Below are positions 17,065 to 25,905 of a DNA stretch of 45,308 bases, one piece after another. Location of the stretch: the NCBI GenBank assembly GCA_028725765.1, contig JAQYRL010000053.1, positions 1 through 45,308 on the forward strand. Reading direction: 5' to 3'. Below the pieces are notes generated by a model. That model had not been told where the DNA came from. It did not search any database and saw only the letters and a program-made list of their open reading frames with translations. Positions within the stretch are counted from its first letter, which is position 1; each line of letters opens with the position of its first letter. The position numbers and the translations under genes were made by a program. Source of the stretch: Clostridiales bacterium. Its GTDB lineage: Bacteria; Bacillota; Clostridia; Peptostreptococcales; Anaerovoracaceae.

Positions 17065-19633
17065 GTTCAAATGCGGAATCAAGCTTATCGGTTGAGCCTA
17101 TACCACCCTGTGCCATATCAGCCTTTCCACCGCCTCTCCCATCGCATTTTGAAAGTACTTCTTTTATGATTTTTCCAGCATGATAACCCTTGTCTAAAAG
17201 TGCATCTGATACACTTACTATCATATTGCCCTTATCGCCTTCGACAGCTGCAAGAATTATTATGGAATCAGGTATTCGTTCTTTGATATCATCAGATAGC
17301 TTCCTGAGATCTCCGATATTTGCACCTTCTATAATTGACGAGACAAGCTTAACTCCATTTTTTTCATAAACATTATCTAAGATAGAGTCTAAATTATCGT
17401 TAATTTCCTTGCTCTTAAGTTCAGCAATTTCTTTTGTTAACATTTTGTTGTCAGCTACAAGATTTATAACTTTTGACAGGGCTGATTTCTTGATGGTTTT
17501 CAACGTTGAAGAAATACCATTCATGATATCTTCCATCTCATTCAAAGATGCCAAAACATTTGTACCTGTAATAGCTTCAATTCTTCGAGTACCAGATGAG
17601 ATTCCGGTTTCAGAAATAATTTTGAAAGCGCCAATTTCTCCCGTATTTGAAACATGTGTTCCACCACAGAGTTCCTTACTATAATCGCCACAGGAAACGA
17701 CTCTAACTTCATCTCCATACTTCTCATCAAACAGTGCAACCGCACCGGATTTGATAGCATCGTCCATATGCATTGATTCTGCAGTGACAGGAAGAAATCT
17801 ATCAATTGCAAGATTAACTTCACTTTCAACTTTTGAAATTTCTTCATCAGTTAATGCCTGATAATGTGAAAAATCAAAACGAAGGATGTTATCATTTACC
17901 ATTGAACCTGCTTGATTAACATGATCACCAAGAATATCCTTTAACGCCTTGTGCAATAGATGAGTTGCGGTGTGATTTCTAGCTGTTCTATTTCTTCTAA
18001 TTTCGTTAATTTCAAGTCTTGCAATATCGCCTTCATATATGCTACCACTCAAAGGTTTCACAATATGGCAATAGACGCCCTTATGTTTTTTTGTATCTAT
18101 AATATCGCCTTCAAACGCATCGGATTTGATTAAACCGCGGTCTCCAACTTGGCCGCCACCTTCAGCGTAGAAAGGTGTTTTGTCTACATAAACTCTCAAA
18201 TAGTCGTTTGATTTTACTATCTTTAGGACGTGAGCATCTGAGTTTGTGGATTCATAACCAGTGAATTCGGTTGCTGGCAAATCTATATCGTCTGAATTTG
18301 TGTCCCAGCCTGCCTCATCGCCAACATGCCTACCTGCTCTCGCTTTTTCTCTCTGCTCAGCCATGTTAGCTTCAAAGCCTTCCTGATTTACATCAAGATT
18401 ATTTTCTTCTAAGATCTCTTTTGTTAGCTCAAGTGGAAATCCGTAGGTATCATAGAGTTTGAATGCTTTTTCGCCCGACAAAATAGTCTTATTGCCAGAT
18501 ATAAGTCCATCGATATATTGATTGAGTATTGTTACTCCCTGATCTATGGTTTGAGAAAATTTCTCTTCTTCAACTTGAATTATCTTTTTTATGTGCTCAG
18601 CTTGGGTCCTAAGCTCAGGATAAGCATCTCCTGAAACTTCAATTACCCTACCTGCCAAATCATATAAAAATGGTTCCTTAAGTCGAAGAACTCTGCCATG
18701 TCTTGCAGCTCTTCTTATAATCCTTCTAAGGACATAGCCACGCCCTTCGTTACTAGGATTTATACCATCGCTTATCATAAATACCATAGATCTTAAGTGA
18801 TCAGTAATTATTCTTATTGATATATCAGTCTTCTTTTCCCCGCCAGCGTATGAAACTCCAGATTTTTGTACAACTCCGTCTAGGATATATTTAATTGTAT
18901 CAATATCGAATATTGAATCTACACCTTGCATGATGCATGCTAGTCTTTCAAGTCCCATTCCAGTATCAATATTAGGATGTTCTAGGTCGGAATAGCTCCC
19001 GTCTTCTTCTTTTGAAAATTGTGTAAATACGTGGTTCCAAAATTCAACATATCTGTCACATTCACAGCCTGGTTTGCAATTAGGGCCATCACATCCAAAT
19101 TCTTCACCACGATCATAGTATATTTCTGAACATGGACCACATGGACCTAATCCAATTTCCCAGAAGTTATCTTCCTTACCCAGTCTTACAATTCGTTCTT
19201 CAGGCATACCAATTTTTCTCCATATTTCATATGCCTCATCATCATTTTCATAGATGGTAGCCCAGAGTTTATCCTTAGGCAAATTAAAAACTTCTGTCAT
19301 TAACTCCCATCCCCAAGTAAGAGATTGCTCCTTGAAATAATCTCCGAATGAAAAACTTCCAAGCATCTCAAAAAATGTACCATGCCTTGAGGTCTTACCT
19401 ACATTTTCCATATCACCTGTTCTAATACACTTTTGGCATGTAGTCATTCTCTTCGCAGGTGGAATCTCAGCTCCTGAAAAATATCCCTTTAAAGGAGCCA
19501 TTCCTGAATTAATTAGAAGTAAACTTTTATCATTTTTAGGTATTAGCGATGCACTTTTTTCAGGATAGTGATTCTTGCTTTTATAAAAGTTAGTAAATGT
19601 TTTTCTTATATCATTTAAGCCCATTTGTTTCAT
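17045..19633 (-). CDS. alaS: Alanine-tRNA ligase
   Basis: The enzyme charges tRNA-Ala and edits mischarged Ser/Gly. From the ATG at 19633 the protein is 862 residues, near the usual 870-880. The class II core has INSGMAPLKGYF, NVGKTSRHGTFFEMLGSFSF and the LGPCGPCSEIYYD region; a Cys-rich GCDGPNCKPGCECDRY insert follows. The editing domain carries the zinc ligands HTATH (about residue 553) and CGGTH (about 657), and a C-Ala domain ends it. A GTG at 19645 is in frame, but the ATG fits the family start and the GGGTGA site better. There is no room for a T-box leader: the upstream gene ends 15 bp away. Confidence 0.95.
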   Translation of the reverse strand: MKQMGLNDIRKTFTNFYKSKNHYPEKSASLIPKNDKSLLLINSGMAPLKGYFSGAEIPPAKRMTTCQKCIRTGDMENVGKTSRHGTFFEMLGSFSFGDYFKEQSLTWGWELMTEVFNLPKDKLWATIYENDDEAYEIWRKIGMPEERIVRLGKEDNFWEIGLGPCGPCSEIYYDRGEEFGCDGPNCKPGCECDRYVEFWNHVFTQFSKEEDGSYSDLEHPNIDTGMGLERLACIMQGVDSIFDIDTIKYILDGVVQKSGVSYAGGEKKTDISIRIITDHLRSMVFMISDGINPSNEGRGYVLRRIIRRAARHGRVLRLKEPFLYDLAGRVIEVSGDAYPELRTQAEHIKKIIQVEEEKFSQTIDQGVTILNQYIDGLISGNKTILSGEKAFKLYDTYGFPLELTKEILEENNLDVNQEGFEANMAEQREKARAGRHVGDEAGWDTNSDDIDLPATEFTGYESTNSDAHVLKIVKSNDYLRVYVDKTPFYAEGGGQVGDRGLIKSDAFEGDIIDTKKHKGVYCHIVKPLSGSIYEGDIARLEINEIRRNRTARNHTATHLLHKALKDILGDHVNQAGSMVNDNILRFDFSHYQALTDEEISKVESEVNLAIDRFLPVTAESMHMDDAIKSGAVALFDEKYGDEVRVVSCGDYSKELCGGTHVSNTGEIGAFKIISETGISSGTRRIEAITGTNVLASLNEMEDIMNGISSTLKTIKKSALSKVINLVADNKMLTKEIAELKSKEINDNLDSILDNVYEKNGVKLVSSIIEGANIGDLRKLSDDIKERIPDSIIILAAVEGDKGNMIVSVSDALLDKGYHAGKIIKEVLSKCDGRGGGKADMAQGGIGSTDKLDSAFELAKDII

Positions 19634-19648
19634 ATGTATCTTCACCCT

Positions 19649-21373
19649 TTAATTATTATTGAATTTGTCAATTATTGCATTAACTTCTGATTCTATTTTT
19701 CTCGTGTCTTTATTTCCAAAAAAGTATACCTTTAATTTCGGTTCAGTTCCCGAAGGCCTTATTATCAAAATTCCATGATCTCTAAGCTTGAATTCAATAA
19801 TATTATCACATAAATTTCCTTCATCGTAGAGGTAATCAATTTTTTCTAATACTTCTATACCACCCAAGAATCCCTTTATATTAAAACGGAAGTATGACAT
19901 TATACCATCAATTATTTCACTGCCCTCTACCCCTTTAAAAATGTAATTCTTTGTTTTGTCGTGATATTGACCATACAAATCATATATTTTGTCCAGCCTT
20001 TCAGAAAGGGATATACCAATGCTTTTGTAATATGCGGCCATTTCAGCAATTAAAACTGCTGCTCCAACACCATCTTTATCTCTGAGTTCAGAATTAAACA
20101 GATAACCATTACTTTCCTCAAAGGCAAATATAAAGTTATCTATGAGGCCTGCCTCTTCCATTTTACTCATGAACTGACCCATGTATTTAAATCCTGTTAA
20201 TGTTTTTACGACTTCAATATCATGTGCTTCAGCTATTTTATCAAAAAGAGCAGTGGAAACAACAGATCTCATGGCAACGCCCTTGGATTCTTTTTTCAGC
20301 ATATTATCGTTTATATCATCATCTGAAATATCATTGCAATTATAACTTTGATTTTGTTTTATATTACAAATGAAATCAAAAAGCAATATTGCAATTTGAT
20401 TTCCTGTTAAAATTCTTTTTACGCCATCAAAACACATTGCTACTCCAACCCTATCACAGTCGGGATCGGTGGCAATTATTAAATCAGCCTCTTCATTATC
20501 CAATGTATAAAAAGCCTCATTGTATGCAGCAATTTTTTCCGGATTTGGAACCGGACAGGTAGAAAAATTCCCATCATACATTTCTTGAGATTTGACAATA
20601 TGAACGTTTTCAAAGCCTCTTAACTTAAGAGCCTTCATCACATAGTCACGCCCTGTTCCATTAAGAGGAGTATATATGATGTTCAAAGATTTATCGTAAG
20701 ATATTGAACAATCATTGAGAATGCTATCACAAGAATTCATAGTTGACTTCATAAATTGTTCAGAAATATCGTTAGAAACGTATTTAAGTTTAATCTTTTT
20801 ATCAGGCAAATCGAAATAATCCCATTTACATATTTCTTTCATTATATCATCAGCTTGAGATCCTACTATCTGATGACCATCTGAATTATAAACTTTATAA
20901 CCATTATAAATTTTAGGATTATGACTTGCAGTTATCATAATTCCAAGATCTGCCTTTGTGCTTCTAATTGCGTAAGAAAGCACAGGTACAGGTGTAGGCT
21001 CTTTAAAAATATATGCATCTATCCCCATATCTAAAAATACTCTAGCCGTAATTTTTGCGAATTCCTGAGAGTGATTTCGAGTATCATAAGAAATTAGCAC
21101 ATTCGCTCCTTGCGGCTTTAAAGTTTTTAGGTATTCAGATAAACCCCTTGTAGCCCTAGTTACAACATACTTATTCATTCTATTAGGACCAAGACCCATT
21201 ATGCCTCTAAGCCCTGATGTTCCAAATTTTATTTCCTTATAAAATGAATCATATAATTCACTATCATTGACCATCAGATTGTCGAGAATAATATGCTCGT
21301 TGTAACTCCCTGATATATTGTTTTCCCATCTTTTATATTCATTAAGAATTGGTGTAATATCTATAGTTTCCAT
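19649..21373 (-). CDS. pgcA: Phosphoglucomutase / phosphomannomutase (alpha-D-phosphohexomutase)
   Basis: It interconverts glucose-1-P and glucose-6-P (or mannose-P). The 574-residue protein has the four expected domains: the phosphoserine loop ITASHNPKIYNGYK, the metal site DPDCDRVGVAM, the sugar loop FAFEESNGYLF and the phosphate-binding RPSGTEPKLKVY. Length is typical of PgcA of Firmicutes. The ATG at 21373 has no Shine-Dalgarno; instead TATAAT lies 6 bases before it, so the transcript could be leaderless (see findings). Confidence 0.93.
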   Translation of the reverse strand: METIDITPILNEYKRWENNISGSYNEHIILDNLMVNDSELYDSFYKEIKFGTSGLRGIMGLGPNRMNKYVVTRATRGLSEYLKTLKPQGANVLISYDTRNHSQEFAKITARVFLDMGIDAYIFKEPTPVPVLSYAIRSTKADLGIMITASHNPKIYNGYKVYNSDGHQIVGSQADDIMKEICKWDYFDLPDKKIKLKYVSNDISEQFMKSTMNSCDSILNDCSISYDKSLNIIYTPLNGTGRDYVMKALKLRGFENVHIVKSQEMYDGNFSTCPVPNPEKIAAYNEAFYTLDNEEADLIIATDPDCDRVGVAMCFDGVKRILTGNQIAILLFDFICNIKQNQSYNCNDISDDDINDNMLKKESKGVAMRSVVSTALFDKIAEAHDIEVVKTLTGFKYMGQFMSKMEEAGLIDNFIFAFEESNGYLFNSELRDKDGVGAAVLIAEMAAYYKSIGISLSERLDKIYDLYGQYHDKTKNYIFKGVEGSEIIDGIMSYFRFNIKGFLGGIEVLEKIDYLYDEGNLCDNIIEFKLRDHGILIIRPSGTEPKLKVYFFGNKDTRKIESEVNAIIDKFNNN

Positions 21374-21395
21374 GGTTGTATTATAACATAAAATA

Positions 21396-22019
21396 CTATA
21401 ATAAGGCTAGAAGAACTGTGTCACCAGAAATCTTTTCGATTTTAAATTTAACATGATCGCCCTTTTTTAGTTCTTGCCATCCAAATGGAACCTGTAGCAA
21501 TTCGCCCTTAAATATACCTTTGGAAAATGAAATACTCTTAACTTTTGCTTTTGACTTAATAGGCAATTGTTTTGTGAAGAAAATTACAGTTAAGATGTCT
21601 TTATTATTCTCCTCACGAAAGCCATCTATCTCAATGTTTTCACGAGCATTAATCAATTCTTCGTCGATAAGATTTGCCATTTCCGTCTCTGCAACAATTT
21701 TACTGTATTTTTCACTATCAGCAACAACATTAGAATCGAAAATATAAAGTATATCATCCAGCTTATCTAAAAGCGGAAATACTATACTTTGTTTTGTAAA
21801 ATCAATGCCAACATCACTTGTCTCAAAATAATCTTCAAGTCCATATCCAACATCAGCAATCCTAAGACAAATCTCACCATTATCTGACCAAAATATATAT
21901 GCGAAATAGCCGTTAATATTATCAGGATCATGAGCTGAAATATCTTCAATACCTTCAGTTGATCGGATAAAAACAAATTTATTTAGATAGGGACGAAAAT
22001 CATTACCATAGATTGCCAT
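21396..22019 (-). CDS. Hypothetical protein, 207 aa, soluble
   Basis: I do not recognise this protein. It is acidic, has no signal peptide, membrane segment or Cys cluster, and looks like two parts: an N-terminal beta-rich half (about 1-95) with AYIFWSDNGEICLRIADVGYG, and a C-terminal half (about 110-207) with VIFFTKQLPIKSKAKVKS ending in a small beta-barrel-like KKGDHVKFKIEKISGDTVLL. The last part resembles an S1/OB or TRAM-like strand pattern, but that is only an impression. A strong AAAAGGAGAAA site precedes the ATG. It sits between mnmA and pgcA in one operon, so it is certainly translated. Confidence 0.75.
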   Translation of the reverse strand: MAIYGNDFRPYLNKFVFIRSTEGIEDISAHDPDNINGYFAYIFWSDNGEICLRIADVGYGLEDYFETSDVGIDFTKQSIVFPLLDKLDDILYIFDSNVVADSEKYSKIVAETEMANLIDEELINARENIEIDGFREENNKDILTVIFFTKQLPIKSKAKVKSISFSKGIFKGELLQVPFGWQELKKGDHVKFKIEKISGDTVLLALL

Positions 22020-22049
22020 ATAAGTTTCTCCTTTTATTTTAATTTGTAT

Positions 22050-23126
22050 TTAATAAGAATTATCTATATATCCTCCGCCGATTACAATATCACTATCATA
22101 AAAAACTATTGACTGACCAGGACTAGGAGCTCTTTGGGGTTGCTCGAAATGTATCTTAAGCTTGTTGTTTTGCTCTTTTGTTACATGTGCTTTAGCAAGC
22201 TGAGATGCATATCTTATTTTTGCGTAACAAGAAAATTTTTCACCTATGGTAGATGGAATAGAACTAGAACCTGTCTCAGTAAAAAAATTGTCATAAGAAT
22301 GTATCTCAAACTTCATTAAATCGTCGCTTCCACCCAGTGTGATATTATTAGTCTTTGGATCTATATTGGTAACAAAAACTGGCTTTCCAAGGGCTATACC
22401 AAGTCCCTTCCTTTGCCCTATAGTATAACAATGTATCCCTTTGTGAGTCCCCAAAACATTACCATTCTTATCTATAAAATTTCCTTGCGGTGCAGAATAG
22501 CCATGTTCATTAATGTAATTGATATAATCAGTATCGTCCTGCAAAAAACAAATTTCTTGACTATCAGCCTTTCCAGCATTTGAAAGATGATTTTCATAAG
22601 CGATTTCTCTGACTTCTCCTTTGTCTTTTGACATACCCAAAGGAAAGATAAGACGGCTCAAAACATCCTGCCCAAGCCTATAGAGCATATAGGACTGATC
22701 TTTTTTTTCATTAATTCCTCTTTGCACAAAATATTTTTCAGTAGAAAGATTGTGAAATATCCTAGCATAATGACCAGTTGCAATATAATATGCTCCTATT
22801 TTATCTGCATGCTCAAGGAGTAATTTAAACTTTATTTCAGGGTTACACAAAACACATGGATTAGGTGTTTTGCCTATTTTGTATGAACTCAAAAAATTCT
22901 CAATAACAATATCTCTGAATTTTTTTGATGCATCGAAGGTTATTAGTGGTATTCCAAGCTCATCGGCTACTTTTTTTGCATCTTCAGCAGCCTCGGATTT
23001 GTCACCTATTACCTCAAAGTAAAATCCAGTGACATTGAATCCTTTTTTTTGTAAAAAGAGAGCGGCAGTGGTACTGTCGACCCCGCCGCTCAAGCCTAAT
23101 AAAACCTTATTTTTATTCAACGTCAT
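22050..23126 (-). CDS. mnmA: tRNA-specific 2-thiouridylase
   Basis: The enzyme adds sulfur to U34 of tRNA-Lys, Glu and Gln. It has the PP-loop KVLLGLSGGVDSTTAAL at the start, the catalytic cysteines in CVLCNPEIKF (about residue 91) and EICFLQDD (about 194), and GQRKGLGIA and the C-terminal PQRAPSPGQSIVFY motif. The frame is open far upstream inside iscU (to 23234), but that part is a shadow of iscU; the ATG at 23126 gives the family N-terminus and a 14-bp overlap with iscU. No Shine-Dalgarno is clear there, so translation is probably coupled. The upstream NifS/IscU pair is the natural sulfur source. Confidence 0.94.
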   Translation of the reverse strand: MTLNKNKVLLGLSGGVDSTTAALFLQKKGFNVTGFYFEVIGDKSEAAEDAKKVADELGIPLITFDASKKFRDIVIENFLSSYKIGKTPNPCVLCNPEIKFKLLLEHADKIGAYYIATGHYARIFHNLSTEKYFVQRGINEKKDQSYMLYRLGQDVLSRLIFPLGMSKDKGEVREIAYENHLSNAGKADSQEICFLQDDTDYINYINEHGYSAPQGNFIDKNGNVLGTHKGIHCYTIGQRKGLGIALGKPVFVTNIDPKTNNITLGGSDDLMKFEIHSYDNFFTETGSSSIPSTIGEKFSCYAKIRYASQLAKAHVTKEQNNKLKIHFEQPQRAPSPGQSIVFYDSDIVIGGGYIDNSY

Positions 23127-23553
23127 GGTGGTCATCATCGTCTGCGTCAGGATCAAATCCTTCAAGACCCTTATAAGTCTTACCATTTTTCTGTGCATAG
23201 TCATAAATAGCTGACTTAATCGCATGATCTGCAAGAACAGAACAGTGAATTTTTACAGGAGGTAATCCTCCAAGTTCGTCCACGATCTGTTTATTAGTAA
23301 GTTCAAGTGCTTCATCAATGGATTTTCCGATGATCATAGAAGTTGCCATACTAGATGATGCAATTGCAGAACCACATCCAAATGTTTTGAATTTAGCGTC
23401 CTTTATAATGTCGTCTTCAACCTTAATCTGTATCTGCATCATATCTCCGCAAACAGGACTTCCATATACTCCTGTTCCATCAGGATTTTCCATCTCACCT
23501 ACATTTTTAGGATTTAAAAAGTTATCCATTACTTTTTCATTATATAAAGCCAT
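23113..23553 (-). CDS. iscU: NifU/IscU-like iron-sulfur scaffold protein
   Basis: From the ATG at 23553 the protein has 146 residues. The three conserved scaffold cysteines are present in GSPVCGDMM, TFGCGSAIASSS and KIHCSVLA, and the LPPVK motif just before the third Cys is the recognition element seen in IscU proteins. The Asp/His-rich tail (DADDDDHHDVE) is unusual and might bind metal. It begins 2 bp after nifS with a AAAGGGTGG site; a GTG three codons earlier is less likely. It overlaps mnmA by 14 bp. Confidence 0.92.
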   Translation of the reverse strand: MALYNEKVMDNFLNPKNVGEMENPDGTGVYGSPVCGDMMQIQIKVEDDIIKDAKFKTFGCGSAIASSSMATSMIIGKSIDEALELTNKQIVDELGGLPPVKIHCSVLADHAIKSAIYDYAQKNGKTYKGLEGFDPDADDDDHHDVE

Positions 23554-23555
23554 TT

Positions 23556-24731
23556 TTACCACCCTTTCTCATGATTTATTGGGGATATCTCCCTTAATTT
23601 AATTACTATATTTTTAAGTTCATTTACTACATAATCTACGTCTTCTCTAGTTGTGAAATCGCCTACAGTCATTCTTACAGTGCCATGAATTTTCTCCCAT
23701 GGTACTCCCATTGCATCTAGAACATGCGATGGTTTTAAAGATTTTGAAGAACATGCTGATCCTGTTGAGATCGATATTCCCTTCATATCCAAAAGAATTA
23801 ATAGAGATTCTCCTTCTATAAAATCAAAAGTGACATTCAAATTACCAGGATGTCTATACTTCATTGTTCCATTTATTTCAACATCAGGAATCTCTTCAGT
23901 GATTCTTGACAAAAGATAATCTCTCATTTCTTGTGAATGTTTTACGTGTTTATCAAAATCTCTTTTTGCTATCTCGGCTGCTTTTCCAAATCCAACTATT
24001 CCAGGTAAATTTTCGGTACCAGCACGTTTACCCATCTCTTGTGCACCACCGTGAATAAAGTTAGATAGACGATTCCCCTTTCTAATATACAATGCACCCA
24101 TTCCCTTAGGGCCATAAATCTTGTGTGCTGACATTGATAAAAAATCAACTCCGAGAACATCTACATCAATTGGGACATTACCAAGAGCTTGAACTGCATC
24201 TGTGTGGAACAGAATTTTGCGTCTTTTAGCTATACCGGCTAGTTCTCTTATATCTTGTATTGTACCAACTTCATTATTCACCAACATAATTGAAACTAAT
24301 ATAGTTTTGTCAGTGATTGCCTTTTCTAGTTTGGCTGGATCAATTCTTCCATCAGGCTCAACATCGAGATAAGTAACCTCAAAACCTTGTGTCTGCAAAT
24401 ACTCACAGGTATGTAAGATTGCATGGTGTTCAATTTTAGTGGTAATAATATGATTACCCTTGCCTTTTTTTCTCATTGCATCTGCTACACCTTGCAAAAC
24501 CCAGTTATCAGCCTCTGTCCCTGAGCCTGTAAATACTATTTCATCTGGACTAGCATTTATCAATTCTGCAAGTTGTTTCCTTGCGTTATCGATTGCTTTC
24601 TTTGAATTTAATCCACTTGAATATAAACTGGATGGATTCCCAAAATTTTCTGTAAAATATGGTATCATTGCCTGCAAAACTTCATCTTTCACTGGAGTTG
24701 TTGCAGAGTAATCTAAATAAACATTTCTCAT
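23556..24731 (-). CDS. nifS: Cysteine desulfurase (NifS/IscS)
   Basis: A PLP enzyme that takes sulfur from cysteine and passes it to IscU and MnmA. The 391-residue protein has VYLDYSATTPV at the start, the PLP lysine at about residue 204 in SAHKIYGPKG, and the sulfur-carrying Cys at about 327 in the STGSACSSK loop, the IscS-type long loop. The ATG at 24731 has GAAGGAT upstream; a TTG two codons earlier is in frame. No iscR precedes it and no strong promoter is clear in the 67-bp gap upstream, although GTATAAG there could be a -10. Confidence 0.95.
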   Translation of the reverse strand: MRNVYLDYSATTPVKDEVLQAMIPYFTENFGNPSSLYSSGLNSKKAIDNARKQLAELINASPDEIVFTGSGTEADNWVLQGVADAMRKKGKGNHIITTKIEHHAILHTCEYLQTQGFEVTYLDVEPDGRIDPAKLEKAITDKTILVSIMLVNNEVGTIQDIRELAGIAKRRKILFHTDAVQALGNVPIDVDVLGVDFLSMSAHKIYGPKGMGALYIRKGNRLSNFIHGGAQEMGKRAGTENLPGIVGFGKAAEIAKRDFDKHVKHSQEMRDYLLSRITEEIPDVEINGTMKYRHPGNLNVTFDFIEGESLLILLDMKGISISTGSACSSKSLKPSHVLDAMGVPWEKIHGTVRMTVGDFTTREDVDYVVNELKNIVIKLREISPINHEKGW

Positions 24732-24787
24732 ATACAAAATCCTTCTTTCATTAACACTAACTAACTTATACCAAAATTCATCTAAGA

Positions 24788-24803
24788 TTAAACGTGTGTT
24801 TAA
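24788..24803. repeat. Short inverted repeat after the DUF896 gene
   Basis: TTAAAC (24788-24793) and GTTTAA (24798-24803) form a 6-bp perfect stem with a 4-nt loop just beyond the DUF896 stop. It has no T-run, so it is a weak terminator at best; it could be an operator for nifS. Confidence 0.3.
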
Positions 24804-24804
24804 G

Positions 24805-25008
24805 TTATTTTTTCATTAAGTCGAGATGATTTTTTAGGTTAGCTTTAAAGGAGTCAATATATTTACGCCTTAAATGTTTTTGCTCTTCAATTTCATTATT
24901 AGTGAGACCATCTTTACTCTTTGATTTTTTAGCCAGTTCATTGATTCTCTCAATTTCTTCTTCAGTTATCCTAACTAAATCTTCAAATTCTTCTTTCATA
25001 TTCTTCAT
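24805..25008 (-). CDS. DUF896 (YnzC-like) small protein
   Basis: This 67-residue, highly charged, helical protein carries the DUF896 core ERINELAKKSKSKDGLTNNE followed by EQKHLRRKYIDSFKANL. B. subtilis YnzC, of the SOS-induced yneA-yneB-ynzC operon, belongs to this family; here the gene is 21 kb from the YneA-like gene and shows no LexA box. GGAGGGT six bases before the ATG is a good ribosome binding site. Function is unknown. Confidence 0.9.
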   Translation of the reverse strand: MKNMKEEFEDLVRITEEEIERINELAKKSKSKDGLTNNEIEEQKHLRRKYIDSFKANLKNHLDLMKK

Positions 25009-25047
25009 TATTGTACCCTCCGCAATTATTGAATTATAGCATTGAGT

Positions 25048-25860
25048 TCATTTTACTTCAAGACGTACAAATTCAGAAACTGTGAAAATAAATTCTTTTG
25101 GCGTTAATTTTTTTGAAGAATATGATTCTGAGAAAATTATATCTTTGTATTTGCTGGAATCAAATTTTGCTATATTTACTGTCTTTGATATTAAGGAATG
25201 TATTGAACCACTAGGCCTATTATAATATTTTGCAACTTGTATTATAATTGATTTCATTTGAAAATCATATCTTTCTCCTTCAAATACAGAAATGAGGATT
25301 GCATCTTTTAGGTATTTAGATCCCTTATATTTCTGATTGATTCCAAAGTCATTTAAAATATTTGTAACTAACTTTTCTGTACTATTATATTTACTTTTCT
25401 TTATTTCATAAAATGATGTTTTCTCTGAAACTCCTCTTAACTCTTTCCTTTCATTGCATGGAATAGTCAAAAATTTATTTCTTTGAATTCTTATAATTTC
25501 TTTGTCAATGTAATTTAAATCAATTGGCTTTAATAGGAATGAAACTCTATTCATATCCATATCCTCTAAAAATATATCGTACTGTTGGAGAGATGATATT
25601 AGTATTATGCCAGGTGAATCTAAATACCTTCCGGAAAAATATATCTCTCTAGCTATATCTATGCCGTTTATATATGGCAAAACAGCTTCCAAGATAAATA
25701 CATCAACGTTATTTTTGCTTTTATTCAAAGAATTCTTGCATTCTCTTCCATTTTTTAAATAAAATTCTAAGTTATATTGTTTTTTATTTTTCGAAAAATG
25801 ATTAGTTAAAGAATTAAAAAGCGTTGTATCGTTCACAACTAGACCAATTTTTGTAATCAT
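25048..25860 (-). CDS. Spo0A-like response regulator with degenerate receiver (D to E)
   Basis: The 270-residue protein has an N-terminal CheY-like receiver (about 1-125) and a C-terminal Spo0A_C DNA-binding domain (about 160-270). The C-terminal pattern follows Spo0A closely: the DFGINQKYKGSKYLKDAI helix pair, AKYYNRPSGSIHSLISKTV as helix-turn-helix, and LTPKEFIFTVSEFVRLE as the last helix (Spo0A: PTNSEFIAMVADKLRLE). In the receiver the acidic pair is Asn10-Asp11 rather than Asp-Asp, and the phosphoacceptor position is Glu58 in FILEAVLP (Spo0A: ILDIIMP); Ser in LISS and Lys in LLKPID remain. The codon (GAA) is unambiguous. It may be constitutively active or uncoupled from phosphorelay. It lies 40 bp after comEA on the same strand. 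Confidence 0.85.
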   Translation of the reverse strand: MITKIGLVVNDTTLFNSLTNHFSKNKKQYNLEFYLKNGRECKNSLNKSKNNVDVFILEAVLPYINGIDIAREIYFSGRYLDSPGIILISSLQQYDIFLEDMDMNRVSFLLKPIDLNYIDKEIIRIQRNKFLTIPCNERKELRGVSEKTSFYEIKKSKYNSTEKLVTNILNDFGINQKYKGSKYLKDAILISVFEGERYDFQMKSIIIQVAKYYNRPSGSIHSLISKTVNIAKFDSSKYKDIIFSESYSSKKLTPKEFIFTVSEFVRLEVK

Positions 25861-25886
25861 ATCAATACCCTTCTAAAATGATTGAA

Positions 25887-25905
25887 TTTAGATGATTAAT
25901 CTAAA
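25887..25905 (-). terminator. Weak hairpin at the end of comEA
   Basis: TTTAGAT (25887-25893) and ATCTAAA (25899-25905) form a 7-bp stem with a 5-nt loop overlapping the comEA stop. Only a loose T-rich tail follows on the minus strand, so partial read-through into the Spo0A-like gene is likely. Confidence 0.35.

Noticed and set aside
19634-19648. Search for a T-box leader before alaS
   Set aside because: Only 15 bp separate alaS from the pgcA stop, and nothing with T-box features lies upstream.
23127-23234. Upstream extension of MnmA
   Set aside because: The extra residues are Met/Thr/Leu-rich and only mirror iscU in another frame.
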